Positions 37,476 to 45,821 of a stretch of DNA of 64,000 nucleotides are shown in pieces (position 1 is the first letter of the stretch; each line of letters opens with the position of its first letter). Source of the stretch: Marinilabiliaceae bacterium (GTDB lineage Bacteria; Bacteroidota; Bacteroidia; Bacteroidales; Marinilabiliaceae); the NCBI GenBank assembly GCA_016933045.1, contig JAFGBR010000030.1, positions 1-64,000 on the forward strand. Reading direction: 5' to 3'. Below the pieces are notes generated by a model. It was not told the DNA's origin, did no database searches, and was given only the letters and a program-made list of their open reading frames with translations. The translations under genes were made by a program, and so were the position numbers.

Positions 37476-39083
37476 CTAATAGTCTAAATGATAAGTTGCA
37501 CCTATTTGTGCACCAAATGAATTATAGATCTCCCCAAAATCAGCACCAATTTTCAATGCCACATCCAGTTTGTGATCCATAAAACTTCGGTCGACCTCTA
37601 AGAATGAATATGATTGAATTTTTTCTTGTTCAAAAAAATAGTTTGGTGTCTTTTCCCAACGGTACCTACTAAGATATTCTTCGCCATAAGCTCCCTTATT
37701 AAACGATAATGTTTGTTTAATACGGTAATTAAAAGCTCCAACTGACCCCTGAATACCCAAATGAAAAGCCCTAATGCGGTTATTAATTATAAAACGCTTG
37801 CCTGTATATGTTATATCAGGATTAGTCAATGATAGTTGCGATACTGTATTTATTAAAGGAGTTCCCATGCTCATACCACCATAAGTCCAACCCCCGTAAT
37901 ACAGATAGTTATTCATATAATCATCACGTCCTCCAAAATCGTAACCATAATTCCATTCATTCCTCAAGAATTCAGCTAAATCTTCGTTTGACCAACCTGT
38001 TGCATCAACCTCTGGGAATCTGCCTTTCATATAACCCTCTACATCATCAAGCTTGTATACAAACACTAAAGTATTATTAATAGGATCTATTGGATCTGGT
38101 GTTCCTGGTCCACTTTGGTAATCTGTTTTCGCATATTCGAAAGACACCCCATTAACCAGCTGCTTTCTTTCCCACTTTAAAACACCCCCAATAATCCGGT
38201 CTTTAAGAAACTCCTCTTGAATATTCATACCCGAACGATCAGCAAATGGTTTCTGAAGATAAAAACGACCTGTCATCTCATCCTTTTTAAAGTCTATACC
38301 AAAGTCAAATAAACCCATGTGGGCACCTGCCACATTTGTTTCCTCACCTCCCCCAACTTTTGATGATCCTTGCCCAAAAAATGTGGGCCAATAATCGACT
38401 GCTATTTCAGTTCCATCTGGTTTTATTCCCCCAAACAATGCACTATGCATTAATCCGGCGTATGGTTTAAACATCTTTTTACCAACCCTGAGATATGCAA
38501 ATTTTTCATGCAATAACACATCGCTATTTCCATACTTACCCCTGTCGTCATTTAACCAGCCTTGCGACAAAGCTCCCTTTACCTGAAGCAATCCATTTGT
38601 AAAAGGCACATTAGTATAATCGAATATTCCTAATGTAATTTTTGGAATAGGACGTGAATTTGAGCTTCCTAAATACATACCTGATGTCAAATCATCATCT
38701 ATCGCTATTGGGGAATAAGCTTCTTTTCCAACTGAAAAGTCAAAAAAATAAACGCTTCCTTTCAGGTACAGTTCGTGTAAAACAACAGCCTGGGTTTGAT
38801 TATGTGCAAACAATCCGCCACCTACTTCTAGCTTATGTGAATCTTTGTCTAGCAATTGAACCTGTCCATTTACGTAAGTCAGAATCCCCAGATTCTTATC
38901 ATCATATCTGTGCATCCCCCAGTTATTCGAGTATAACCATAAGGGCATAATTTCGCTAGAATAAGATGTAGCATAACCCGAAAAATTAAACCGGGTTTTT
39001 ATTTGAGAATTAGCCTTCTCAAATCCAACCAGCAATATTAGGTTACAAATTACTATGTATATAATATACTGTCGTTTTCTCAT
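37476..39083 (-). CDS. Capsule assembly protein, Wzi family (outer-membrane barrel)
   Basis: The 535-residue protein has a signal peptide (IIYIVICNLILLVGFEKANSQ) and then a beta-barrel sequence rich in Tyr, Gly and aromatic strands, of the Bacteroidota capsule assembly Wzi type. Segments such as LWLYSNNWGMHRYD, FSVGKEAYSPIAIDD, FFGQGSSKVGGGEE and GYDFGGRDDYMNNYLYYGGW are typical. E. coli Wzi attaches capsule to the outer membrane. I start at the ATG at 39083, which begins the signal peptide; an in-frame ATG 36 bases upstream is possible. It is the last gene of the capsule locus. Confidence 0.85.
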   Translation of the reverse strand: MRKRQYIIYIVICNLILLVGFEKANSQIKTRFNFSGYATSYSSEIMPLWLYSNNWGMHRYDDKNLGILTYVNGQVQLLDKDSHKLEVGGGLFAHNQTQAVVLHELYLKGSVYFFDFSVGKEAYSPIAIDDDLTSGMYLGSSNSRPIPKITLGIFDYTNVPFTNGLLQVKGALSQGWLNDDRGKYGNSDVLLHEKFAYLRVGKKMFKPYAGLMHSALFGGIKPDGTEIAVDYWPTFFGQGSSKVGGGEETNVAGAHMGLFDFGIDFKKDEMTGRFYLQKPFADRSGMNIQEEFLKDRIIGGVLKWERKQLVNGVSFEYAKTDYQSGPGTPDPIDPINNTLVFVYKLDDVEGYMKGRFPEVDATGWSNEDLAEFLRNEWNYGYDFGGRDDYMNNYLYYGGWTYGGMSMGTPLINTVSQLSLTNPDITYTGKRFIINNRIRAFHLGIQGSVGAFNYRIKQTLSFNKGAYGEEYLSRYRWEKTPNYFFEQEKIQSYSFLEVDRSFMDHKLDVALKIGADFGEIYNSFGAQIGATYHLDY

Positions 39084-39190
39084 CAGTATTAGATATTTAA
39101 AATAATGACTCCTGCGCAATATCTACTTATGCTAATTGAAGGCTTAAGAGAATAATAATTACAAATAATTCATTTTCAAATGGCAATTAG

Positions 39191-40420
39191 CTATCTACTT
39201 ATTACATCGATAACCATTTCTTTATCATTTTTTAATCTCTCCGGATCGTTCTTTTGTAAATAATAACATAAAATTGCCAAATATATTGCATTAACACCAC
39301 TGGCGAATACATGGCCTGCTAATCCTCCCACTACAAAAAAAACTACTACAAAAAACCAGGCAGTACGGTTCTCTTTTGAGAAATAAAACAACTCCTTAAA
39401 CAACAATTTATAATATGCAATAGATCCAATGATACCAAAATAAATAAAATTGTCTATAATGTCCATTTCAGTGTAACGACCTGTAATTCCACCAAACAGA
39501 TAGTTAAGCAAGGACCAGTCACTTTTAATAACAGCACCTGACATCATAAATAATTCATTTCTCATGGAGGTTATCATAAACAACCACCCATTTTTATGGA
39601 TAACTTTAATATAAAATACCAGAAAACCATTCTGATAAAACACTATTATAAGTCCAACAAATAAAACCGACATACCCAACCAGAACAAATACCTTATCTT
39701 TACTTTAAGCTCAAAACCAATAAATATGACAAACAAACCTAAGAAAAGATAGATAATTTTTGTACCTAGCAATAATGCCGTTATAAAAACCCCTATAAAC
39801 AAAACAAAATCAATCCACGACCTCTTCACCTTCCATGCGTAGTACTCTAAAACAATAAAGATTATATAAAAGAAGCTTGCATCGTTTTGGGCATAGATAA
39901 GACCAAGGTAACCAAAACGGCTTTTACCATATGTTAAAAATAAATTACTATGACTTAAGAATAAAAAAACAACAACTAAAACCTGAATTGCAATAATTGC
40001 CCTTAAAAAATGATGTATATAGTCTAATTTATTTGAGTCTGTCTTAACCAAAAACCGAAAGATTATAAATGGAAAAATTAACTGAGAGCATCTAATAATC
40101 CAAACAAAAAAAGTGTATGGGTTGTTTAAATCAACACTAATTATAAATGATAATCCTAGTATTATTAATATCCATTTGTAAACTCTTCTAAAATCAGAAT
40201 CAAATGAATTTATAATTATAAGACCAATCAATGATAAACCTTTACTATATGACGAAAAACGAAAAAAGGGAGATACAAAAAATGATTCAAAATAATTAGG
40301 AAAGTAAGCAGCAAAAACATTTAAAACATCAGTAATAAAAAATAATACTATACATATAATTATTATTCGATGACCATATTTATTAGCTAATAGATTAAGT
40401 GTTTTTTTTGTAGCTGACAT
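39191..40420 (-). CDS. O-antigen polymerase/ligase-like membrane protein
   Basis: The 409-residue integral membrane protein has about 10-12 predicted transmembrane segments and a periplasmic loop near residues 260-320 (GWLFMITSMRNELFMMSGAVIK). That layout is shared by Wzy polymerases and WaaL-type ligases. Sequence does not decide between them. A second, better Wzy candidate lies at 49853, so this one may be a ligase or a polymerase for another polymer. It follows the WecG/TagA gene by 19 bases on the minus strand. Confidence 0.75.
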   Translation of the reverse strand: MSATKKTLNLLANKYGHRIIIICIVLFFITDVLNVFAAYFPNYFESFFVSPFFRFSSYSKGLSLIGLIIINSFDSDFRRVYKWILIILGLSFIISVDLNNPYTFFVWIIRCSQLIFPFIIFRFLVKTDSNKLDYIHHFLRAIIAIQVLVVVFLFLSHSNLFLTYGKSRFGYLGLIYAQNDASFFYIIFIVLEYYAWKVKRSWIDFVLFIGVFITALLLGTKIIYLFLGLFVIFIGFELKVKIRYLFWLGMSVLFVGLIIVFYQNGFLVFYIKVIHKNGWLFMITSMRNELFMMSGAVIKSDWSLLNYLFGGITGRYTEMDIIDNFIYFGIIGSIAYYKLLFKELFYFSKENRTAWFFVVVFFVVGGLAGHVFASGVNAIYLAILCYYLQKNDPERLKNDKEMVIDVISR

Positions 40421-40439
40421 AGAATTTTTTTATAATCCT

Positions 40440-41198
40440 TTACTTTCTAAACAGGTATTTCAACACAAGAAAAATAAATGATAGATTCCCAATTAAATAT
40501 CTTTTCCACATTCGACTAGGCTCTTGCAATAATCGATAAAACCATTCCAATCCGGCATGTTGCATCCATAAAGGTGCACGTTTTGTTATTCCAGCCACAA
40601 CATCAAAACTACCTCCAACTCCCATCATAAAAGGAACTTGGATTTGAGCTTTATATTTATTAGCAAATATCTCTTTTTTTGGAGTATTAATAGCTACGAA
40701 TAAAATATCAGCACCTGATCTTACAATGTCTTCTGCTATTAAATCTGTATCATCCTCACTATAATAACCATTCCGATAACCAGCTATTATTTCTTTTGAA
40801 TATTTTTCTGTAAAATGTTCAACTACCTTTTTTACAACTATTTCTTTTGCACCAAAAAAATAACATTTCAATCCATTTAAATGAGCCTGTTCTATTATAT
40901 TCATCATTAAGTCAATTCCCGCAACTCTTTCAGGAAGAGACTTCCCTAGAAGTTTTGCTGCCCATACCACAGATTGTCCATCAGCATTAATAATATCGGC
41001 ATCTAATACAGAGTTCCTTAATAACTCATTCTTTTGCATTGCTACAATCTTTCCAGCATTGACAGCAACATGTTGAATCTGTTTTTTAGACTTAATTGAT
41101 TTAATTATAAAATCTACAGTTTCCGACATAGATAATGAAGCAATCGGAATACCCAAAATAGTCTTAATAGGAAAGTTATTATTTAATGTTAATGTCAT
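40440..41198 (-). CDS. WecG/TagA/CpsF family glycosyltransferase
   Basis: The 252-residue enzyme is of the GT26 family, which transfers ManNAc(A) or related residues onto lipid-linked sugars. Conserved segments are NADGQSVVWAAKLLGKSLPE, ERVAGIDLM, YFFGAKEIVVKKV, FVAINTPKKEIFA and GVGGSFDVVAGITKRAP. I use the ATG at 41198 (MTLTLNNNFPIK), which overlaps the upstream gene's 3' end by 20 bases; the longer frame begins with a basic stretch that belongs to that gene. WecB in the same locus makes UDP-ManNAc, a likely donor. Confidence 0.92.
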   Translation of the reverse strand: MTLTLNNNFPIKTILGIPIASLSMSETVDFIIKSIKSKKQIQHVAVNAGKIVAMQKNELLRNSVLDADIINADGQSVVWAAKLLGKSLPERVAGIDLMMNIIEQAHLNGLKCYFFGAKEIVVKKVVEHFTEKYSKEIIAGYRNGYYSEDDTDLIAEDIVRSGADILFVAINTPKKEIFANKYKAQIQVPFMMGVGGSFDVVAGITKRAPLWMQHAGLEWFYRLLQEPSRMWKRYLIGNLSFIFLVLKYLFRK

Positions 41199-42345
41199 AT
41201 AAATATACTGATAGCGCGTAATACATCCATGCCTGTGCCCAACGCATATATGAAATTTTCGATGTAAAAGTATTCTTTTTCTGATAATAAAAATAACCTT
41301 TATCATCTAACATATTTTCAATAGTCCATTTAAGCACCTTTTCAACAAGATCTTTGTTCTCTTCGTACACTCCCAACTTACTGACTGTCAATACCAGTTG
41401 AGCTGTTGCGTGAATATCTACTGGATAAATATTATTGTTATAATATTTTGGGATCCCTTCGTTGGTAAAAAAGGTATTTTTATAATAATTAAAACCTGCT
41501 TCCAGGTGTTTTCTAAATCTCTTGTCACCCGAAAATAATTCATAATCTGATAAACACTCAAGATTGTAACCTGTGTGAAAATTATCAATCCATTTGTGAA
41601 ATGGAAGAGTCCCATATGACCATGCCCCATTGCTTTGCTGTGCTTTAACACAATACTCAACACTTTTACATGCTACATCTATCAGCTCCTCTTCTCTTGT
41701 GTAACTATATACCCTAGCAAGAAGCTTACTTCCAAGCAATGATGCATTGTAAACCTGACTTTTATCTAATGGTGAATAGGAAAAACAAAATGTTCCATCA
41801 TCGTCATATGTTCGATTAAGATCTCTCAAAATAAAATTGCATGCAGATCGAGCTTCCTCCAACATCTCTTGTTCATGAAAAAGATCATAAACATCCAAAA
41901 AAGCATTGGCAATAAATGAAGTTGCAACAACGGTAGGAGTCTCTTTCGGCTGAAAAAAAACTCTTGCCTGCCAATCGAAGTTATATCCCCAACAGCTACC
42001 ACTGTAACCGTTCGATCTTAGCTTCTTCAATTCTTCAACAAACAGATTGATTCTCTTATTGTACTTATCAGATTTAGTCCTGGAATAATTTTTACACTCA
42101 CTTGCTAAAAATAATCCTAACCCTTTTGCATTATATTCTTTAGGGACAAGAAATATTCTTCGCAAATTAATTGGACTGCGCTTAAAAAGCTGAATCCATA
42201 TCAGCCTCATAATCCTACTATTCTTAAAAGGCAAAGAAATAAATACCTTACTATTCAGCCCATCATAAGGATCCCAACCTTTAAATGATTCTGATTCGCA
42301 ATATTTTTCCAGATTGTAAAAAACGTCTTGGAAGAACAAACTCAT
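41179..42345 (-). CDS. Alpha/alpha-toroid protein of capsule loci, unknown activity
   Basis: The 388-residue soluble protein is built of repeated helical pairs containing aromatic-Gly motifs: GSCWGYNFDWQARVFFQPKE, TPTVVATSFIANAFLDVYDL, NGAWSYGTLPFHKWIDNFHT, GYNLECLSDYELF, and YPVDIHATAQLVLTVSKLG. This is the pattern of the (alpha/alpha)6 toroid seen in glycoside hydrolases, glucuronyl epimerases and terpenoid cyclases. Similar genes are common in Bacteroidota polysaccharide clusters, often with a misleading database name. A polysaccharide-modifying or lyase/epimerase activity is plausible; no catalytic set was identified. It lies between GT4 and WecG genes. Confidence 0.65.
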   Translation of the reverse strand: MSLFFQDVFYNLEKYCESESFKGWDPYDGLNSKVFISLPFKNSRIMRLIWIQLFKRSPINLRRIFLVPKEYNAKGLGLFLASECKNYSRTKSDKYNKRINLFVEELKKLRSNGYSGSCWGYNFDWQARVFFQPKETPTVVATSFIANAFLDVYDLFHEQEMLEEARSACNFILRDLNRTYDDDGTFCFSYSPLDKSQVYNASLLGSKLLARVYSYTREEELIDVACKSVEYCVKAQQSNGAWSYGTLPFHKWIDNFHTGYNLECLSDYELFSGDKRFRKHLEAGFNYYKNTFFTNEGIPKYYNNNIYPVDIHATAQLVLTVSKLGVYEENKDLVEKVLKWTIENMLDDKGYFYYQKKNTFTSKISYMRWAQAWMYYALSVYLYDINIK

Positions 42346-42385
42346 TATATCTCTATTTTCATTAACAAAAATAGAACATTCTTTT

Positions 42386-43438
42386 TTAAAAGAAACTAAT
42401 TTGTCTTAAATCATTTGTCCAGTCAGATACAACTCTATCTATATTAAAATGGTCAAAGCTCTCGAAAGCATTACGTCTTAGCAACCTATAATTAAAATCT
42501 TCAACTGACAGTATAGCTCTCTTTAATTGAATAGCACTTCGAGGGGCAATTAATAACCCATTATAGTCATGTTCAACAATTTCGGGTATAGAATTCCATT
42601 TAGTGGATATCACTGGCACTCCAACTGAATAACTTTCAATGATTATTCCAGGATAACCTTCCCCTTCATAATATGTAGGCAACAGTAAAATATCATATAA
42701 CAAGATAATCGCTTGCACTTTCCCTGAAGTAATAATCCCTTTGTAATGAATATTTGATATAGTACTAATATGATTAAGAAATTGCTCATCATCAATTGGT
42801 CCGTAGAAATCAACAATATATTCATCTCCCAATTCCTTAAATACTTCAACTATTTCGTAAATTCCTTTTGAGCTGGTGATACGCGATATAAAACAAAACT
42901 TTTTCTTATATAATTTATCTTCAAATTTATAGTCATAGGATTTTCTACAATTAGGAAACCAAACTGCATTTTTCTTTTTCTCTTCATTAAAGAATCGAAC
43001 CATTTCTTTGGTTTCAAAATTTAGCAGGTTACATGAGAATACTGTTTTATCGACCCACCACCTATAGAAAAAAGGAAGCCTTTTGTAACGTTTATGTAAA
43101 TGTCCTCCGAATGCATGGATATTTATACGAACTCTATACAATTTTAAAATACAAATTATAAAAGGAGCTGCAGTAAATAGAAAATCCCATGAGGCATGTA
43201 TCGAAATTACTTTATAACGCCATCCTTTCAATAGTAAAACGAAGCCTAAAAATGGAAAATCTAATAACTGACCAAGCCGAACCCAAAATTTCCTTAAAGG
43301 GTAAAAATCATACTCAAATCCTTTCTTATTTAGTTCATCAATTATCGATTTCATTAGTAGCGTAGCTCCACCAATAGATCGTGCCTCTTTCCCTGGCATT
43401 GGTCCTATAATCAATATTGAGTTCCTTTTACTTTTCAT
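42386..43438 (-). CDS. GT4 family glycosyltransferase
   Basis: This 350-residue GT-B transferase opens ILIIGPMPGKEARSIGGATLL, with the donor-binding loop. The C-terminal half contains FCFISRITSSKGIYEIVEVF, with the Arg/Lys pair contacting the nucleotide, and YYEGEGYPGIIIESYSVGVPV, with the E-x7-E motif. The acceptor and sugar are unknown. A decayed Wzy C-terminus lies immediately upstream (its stop 17 bases before this ATG), showing that this gene once followed an intact polymerase gene. Confidence 0.9.
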   Translation of the reverse strand: MKSKRNSILIIGPMPGKEARSIGGATLLMKSIIDELNKKGFEYDFYPLRKFWVRLGQLLDFPFLGFVLLLKGWRYKVISIHASWDFLFTAAPFIICILKLYRVRINIHAFGGHLHKRYKRLPFFYRWWVDKTVFSCNLLNFETKEMVRFFNEEKKKNAVWFPNCRKSYDYKFEDKLYKKKFCFISRITSSKGIYEIVEVFKELGDEYIVDFYGPIDDEQFLNHISTISNIHYKGIITSGKVQAIILLYDILLLPTYYEGEGYPGIIIESYSVGVPVISTKWNSIPEIVEHDYNGLLIAPRSAIQLKRAILSVEDFNYRLLRRNAFESFDHFNIDRVVSDWTNDLRQISFF

Positions 43439-43454
43439 TTCATTATTTTATCAA

Positions 43455-43646
43455 CTATGCCGAAGTATCTGTTGTATTGCTTTCTAATTCAACTTTAGGT
43501 TTACCTTCATCCCCAGTTGTTTCATATTTTTTTATGATTAAATATGCAATCACCATCCCATTAAATAATGCATAACTGGCAATATAATATATCACACAAC
43601 ATACCTCCAATAAATATAAGAAATGCAAATTTACTGATAAATTAAT
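43455..43646 (-). pseudogene. C-terminal remnant of an O-antigen polymerase (wzy) gene, frameshifted
   Basis: On the minus strand a frame with no start codon ends at 43455 and contains YALFNGMVIAYLIIKKYE. The polymerase at 49853 contains YVLINGMVIAYLIIKRYE in the same place near its C-terminus; 14 of 18 residues agree. Just upstream, in a shifted frame, is FISKFAFLIFIGGM, similar to IKSFAFLYSLVFIL, which precedes that segment in the intact protein. The remnant therefore carries a frameshift around 43570-43600 and has lost the rest of the gene. It is evidence of past replacement or deletion of a polymerase gene in this capsule locus. Confidence 0.78.
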
Positions 43647-43842
43647 TTAAAAAGATTATAATCCAATCTTATTCATTATACCTCCAATTTATAAACTTAT
43701 TAAAGATCTAATTTTATCTAAATATTTATTACTACACATTATTAAAATATTTTTTTTGTATTTTTTGTTTTTTTGTTTTTGGTTAAAAAATATATGATAT
43801 CTAAAAAATTACTAAATATTTAACAATTTTAATTTTAACAAA
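43647..43842. other. Very AT-rich gap with a T-rich tract
   Basis: The 196 bases between the wzy remnant and the first plus-strand island gene are extremely AT-rich and include a T-rich tract (about 43749-43782) with repeating TTTTTTG units. I see no gene and no exact TAnnTTTG box, although the island's promoter probably lies here. It is the likely recombination junction. Confidence 0.5.
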
Positions 43843-44460
43843 ATGAAAAAAATCAAACTAATTATTATCTTAAATATATTTCTCATTCTTTCAATGAAAG
43901 CGCAAAATATTATTTCCTATAATCCTCCATCATATCCTTATGGCATAAATATCGACAATAATTACACCGGTAATTGGATGAGGGAATTTTCATTTAGCAA
44001 GAATGGAACAGGTAAACTGTTTTCATTTGGCGCATATGGATCAGCAACCAGTTTATATTATGGGTATATAGGCGGTAACTCTACAAGTAGTTTAGCTAGT
44101 CCATGGATGGTATTTTTACCTAATGGAAATGTTGGAATAAATACAACAAATCCTCATGAGCTTTTATCTGTTAATGGGACCATATTAGCAAAACAAGTAA
44201 AAGTTTCGACACAAGCCGCAGATTGGCCTGATTATGTTTTCTCTAAAAACTATAATCTTAAAAATATATATGATATAGAGTCCTTTATAAAAACCAATAA
44301 GCATTTACCAGACGTACCTAGCGCAAAATCAGTAGAAGAAAATGGAGTAGATTTAGGTAAAATGAATAAAATATTGCTTCAAAAAGTTGAAGAATTGACA
44401 TTGTATTTGATTCAGCAACAAAAAGAAATTGATATTTTAAAAGCAAATTCAACTAATTAA
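43843..44460 (+). CDS. Exported protein with tail-fibre/S74-like C-terminal region
   Basis: This 205-residue protein has a signal peptide (KIKLIIILNIFLILSMKAQ), a short beta region containing GNVGINTTNPHELLSVNG, and a C-terminal DIESFIKTNKHLPDVPSAK segment, ENGVDLGKMNKILLQKVEEL and a coiled coil. Such sequences are common in Bacteroidota exported proteins and recall phage tail-fibre/endosialidase-chaperone C-termini, where the region supports trimer formation. The catalytic self-cleavage residues of true S74 domains are not apparent. It is the first gene of the plus-strand island, 14 bases before a T9SS cargo gene. Confidence 0.75.
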   Translation: MKKIKLIIILNIFLILSMKAQNIISYNPPSYPYGINIDNNYTGNWMREFSFSKNGTGKLFSFGAYGSATSLYYGYIGGNSTSSLASPWMVFLPNGNVGINTTNPHELLSVNGTILAKQVKVSTQAADWPDYVFSKNYNLKNIYDIESFIKTNKHLPDVPSAKSVEENGVDLGKMNKILLQKVEELTLYLIQQQKEIDILKANSTN

Positions 44461-44474
44461 CAAGCTTTACCATA

Positions 44475-45620
44475 ATGAATATTAGAACCATAGTAGGATT
44501 ATTAATACTACAAACACTACATATAATTTCATCATGGGGACAAAGCGCGACCATTCCATATGAAATTAGTTTTGAAGAAGGCTGGAATGACAATGGATAT
44601 TGGAACACACAAATATATCCTTCTGGAGTTGCTGTAACTGCAAAGAATGAAGATGCAAAGGATGGTAATTATTCACTTGACTTCTATCAAGACTTTACGA
44701 CTTCAAATTCATCTCATGGATTGTATTGCGAATATTTTTTAGAGAACGGCGCAGATTTAATTGTAAACCTTGTTGGTAAATCAAGTGCATTTCTACATTT
44801 CTATTATAAAATAAACGCCTATTCTGTTGGTGATTATGGCAATTGTTTTAATAATTTCGCCTCCTTTAGCGGAATATATTTATCTCCAAACGGCAGCGAT
44901 TCTGTGAAAGTTTTTGATTTTTTTGAAACCGACAATAATTGGCAATATGTGACACTAAATCTATACGAGCTAGCAAACACTTATGGGATCTCCTTTACAT
45001 CTGAATTTCAGATTAAATTCAGATCAATTGTTGCTTATGATAGCCGAGATAAATACCTAGCTCAATTATTAATTGACAATGTGTCTATTACTGATGAATG
45101 CCAAGATCATTACACATTTTCAAACTTAAATAATTTACATGAGTTACCAGATGAAAGTGGAATTTATTCGGCCATCAATTACATCATTGCTGATAATTTG
45201 AGTATTCAAGCTACTACGATAGTAAACTTCATTGCTGATAATTATATTTTATTGCAAGATGGATTTATTGCAGAAGAAGGTTCTTATTTTAATGCTAGAA
45301 TTGGAAGTGAATGTAGTTCGTCTTTAAAATCAGTAAAAAACAAAAAACCTGAAGATGATTTATTGGATTTAAGCGAAGACTTGAACTTTAGCATTTTTCC
45401 AAATCCTTCCAATGGTAACTTTGAAGTCAAAAGTTCAATTGATACTGAAAACTGGTTAAATACCATTAAGATATTTAATATTGACGGACACTTAATTTAT
45501 TCAAAAAACTTCAATTCCAGTTCGTGCAATATTAATTTATCATTCAATAATAGAGGAATATACTTCATTGAGATTTGTTGCAACGGAATAAAACAGATAG
45601 AACGTATTGTTATAAACTAA
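44475..45620 (+). CDS. Secreted protein with type IX C-terminal sorting domain
   Basis: The 381-residue protein has an N-terminal signal (VGLLILQTLHIISSWGQ), a beta-rich central domain (about 25-200) with aromatic and Gly motifs that resembles a carbohydrate-binding jelly roll, a linker domain containing LSIQATTIVNFIADNYILLQ, and a C-terminal sorting domain (about 300-381: FSIFPNPSNGNFEV, IKIFNIDGHLIYSKNF, NRGIYFIEI). The last is the T9SS type A sorting signal, so the protein should be secreted and anchored at the cell surface. No enzyme motif was seen. It is co-directional with the preceding exported gene and ends at a terminator. Confidence 0.85.
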   Translation: MNIRTIVGLLILQTLHIISSWGQSATIPYEISFEEGWNDNGYWNTQIYPSGVAVTAKNEDAKDGNYSLDFYQDFTTSNSSHGLYCEYFLENGADLIVNLVGKSSAFLHFYYKINAYSVGDYGNCFNNFASFSGIYLSPNGSDSVKVFDFFETDNNWQYVTLNLYELANTYGISFTSEFQIKFRSIVAYDSRDKYLAQLLIDNVSITDECQDHYTFSNLNNLHELPDESGIYSAINYIIADNLSIQATTIVNFIADNYILLQDGFIAEEGSYFNARIGSECSSSLKSVKNKKPEDDLLDLSEDLNFSIFPNPSNGNFEVKSSIDTENWLNTIKIFNIDGHLIYSKNFNSSSCNINLSFNNRGIYFIEICCNGIKQIERIVIN

Positions 45621-45641
45621 GTTCTTTTGTGTATTATCAAT

Positions 45642-45684
45642 AAAAAAGTGAGTTAGACATTCCTTCGACTCGCTTTTTCTTTTA
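45642..45684 (+). terminator. Terminator after the T9SS cargo gene
   Basis: A 7-bp stem, AGTGAGT (45647-45653) with ACTCGCT (45668-45674), has one T-G wobble and a 14-base loop, and is followed by TTTTCTTTTA. It separates the two exported-protein genes from the acyl cassette. Confidence 0.75.
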
Positions 45685-45759
45685 TATAACATCATTCCTA
45701 AAAAAACTGCCTTTACAATAAAACAATCCCCACTTAGTTCAAAATATCATAATAAATAA

Positions 45760-45791
45760 TTGCATTATCTAAACAAAGTAAATTATATTTG
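45760..45791 (+). promoter_or_regulatory. Promoter of the ketosynthase/ACP/SDR/GNAT cassette
   Basis: TTG (45760-45762) and TATATTTG (45784-45791) are separated by 21 bases, fitting the Bacteroidota TTG-N17-23-TAnnTTTG pattern. The start codon is 30 bases after the -7 box. This is the most complete promoter match found in the window. Confidence 0.6.
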
Positions 45792-45821
45792 CATGCATTC
45801 CCTATTAATAATTATTAAATT

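Noticed and set aside
43749-43782. T-rich tract as a terminator or phase-variable repeat
   Set aside because: No stem precedes it and the repeat unit is irregular; it is described only as part of an AT-rich junction.
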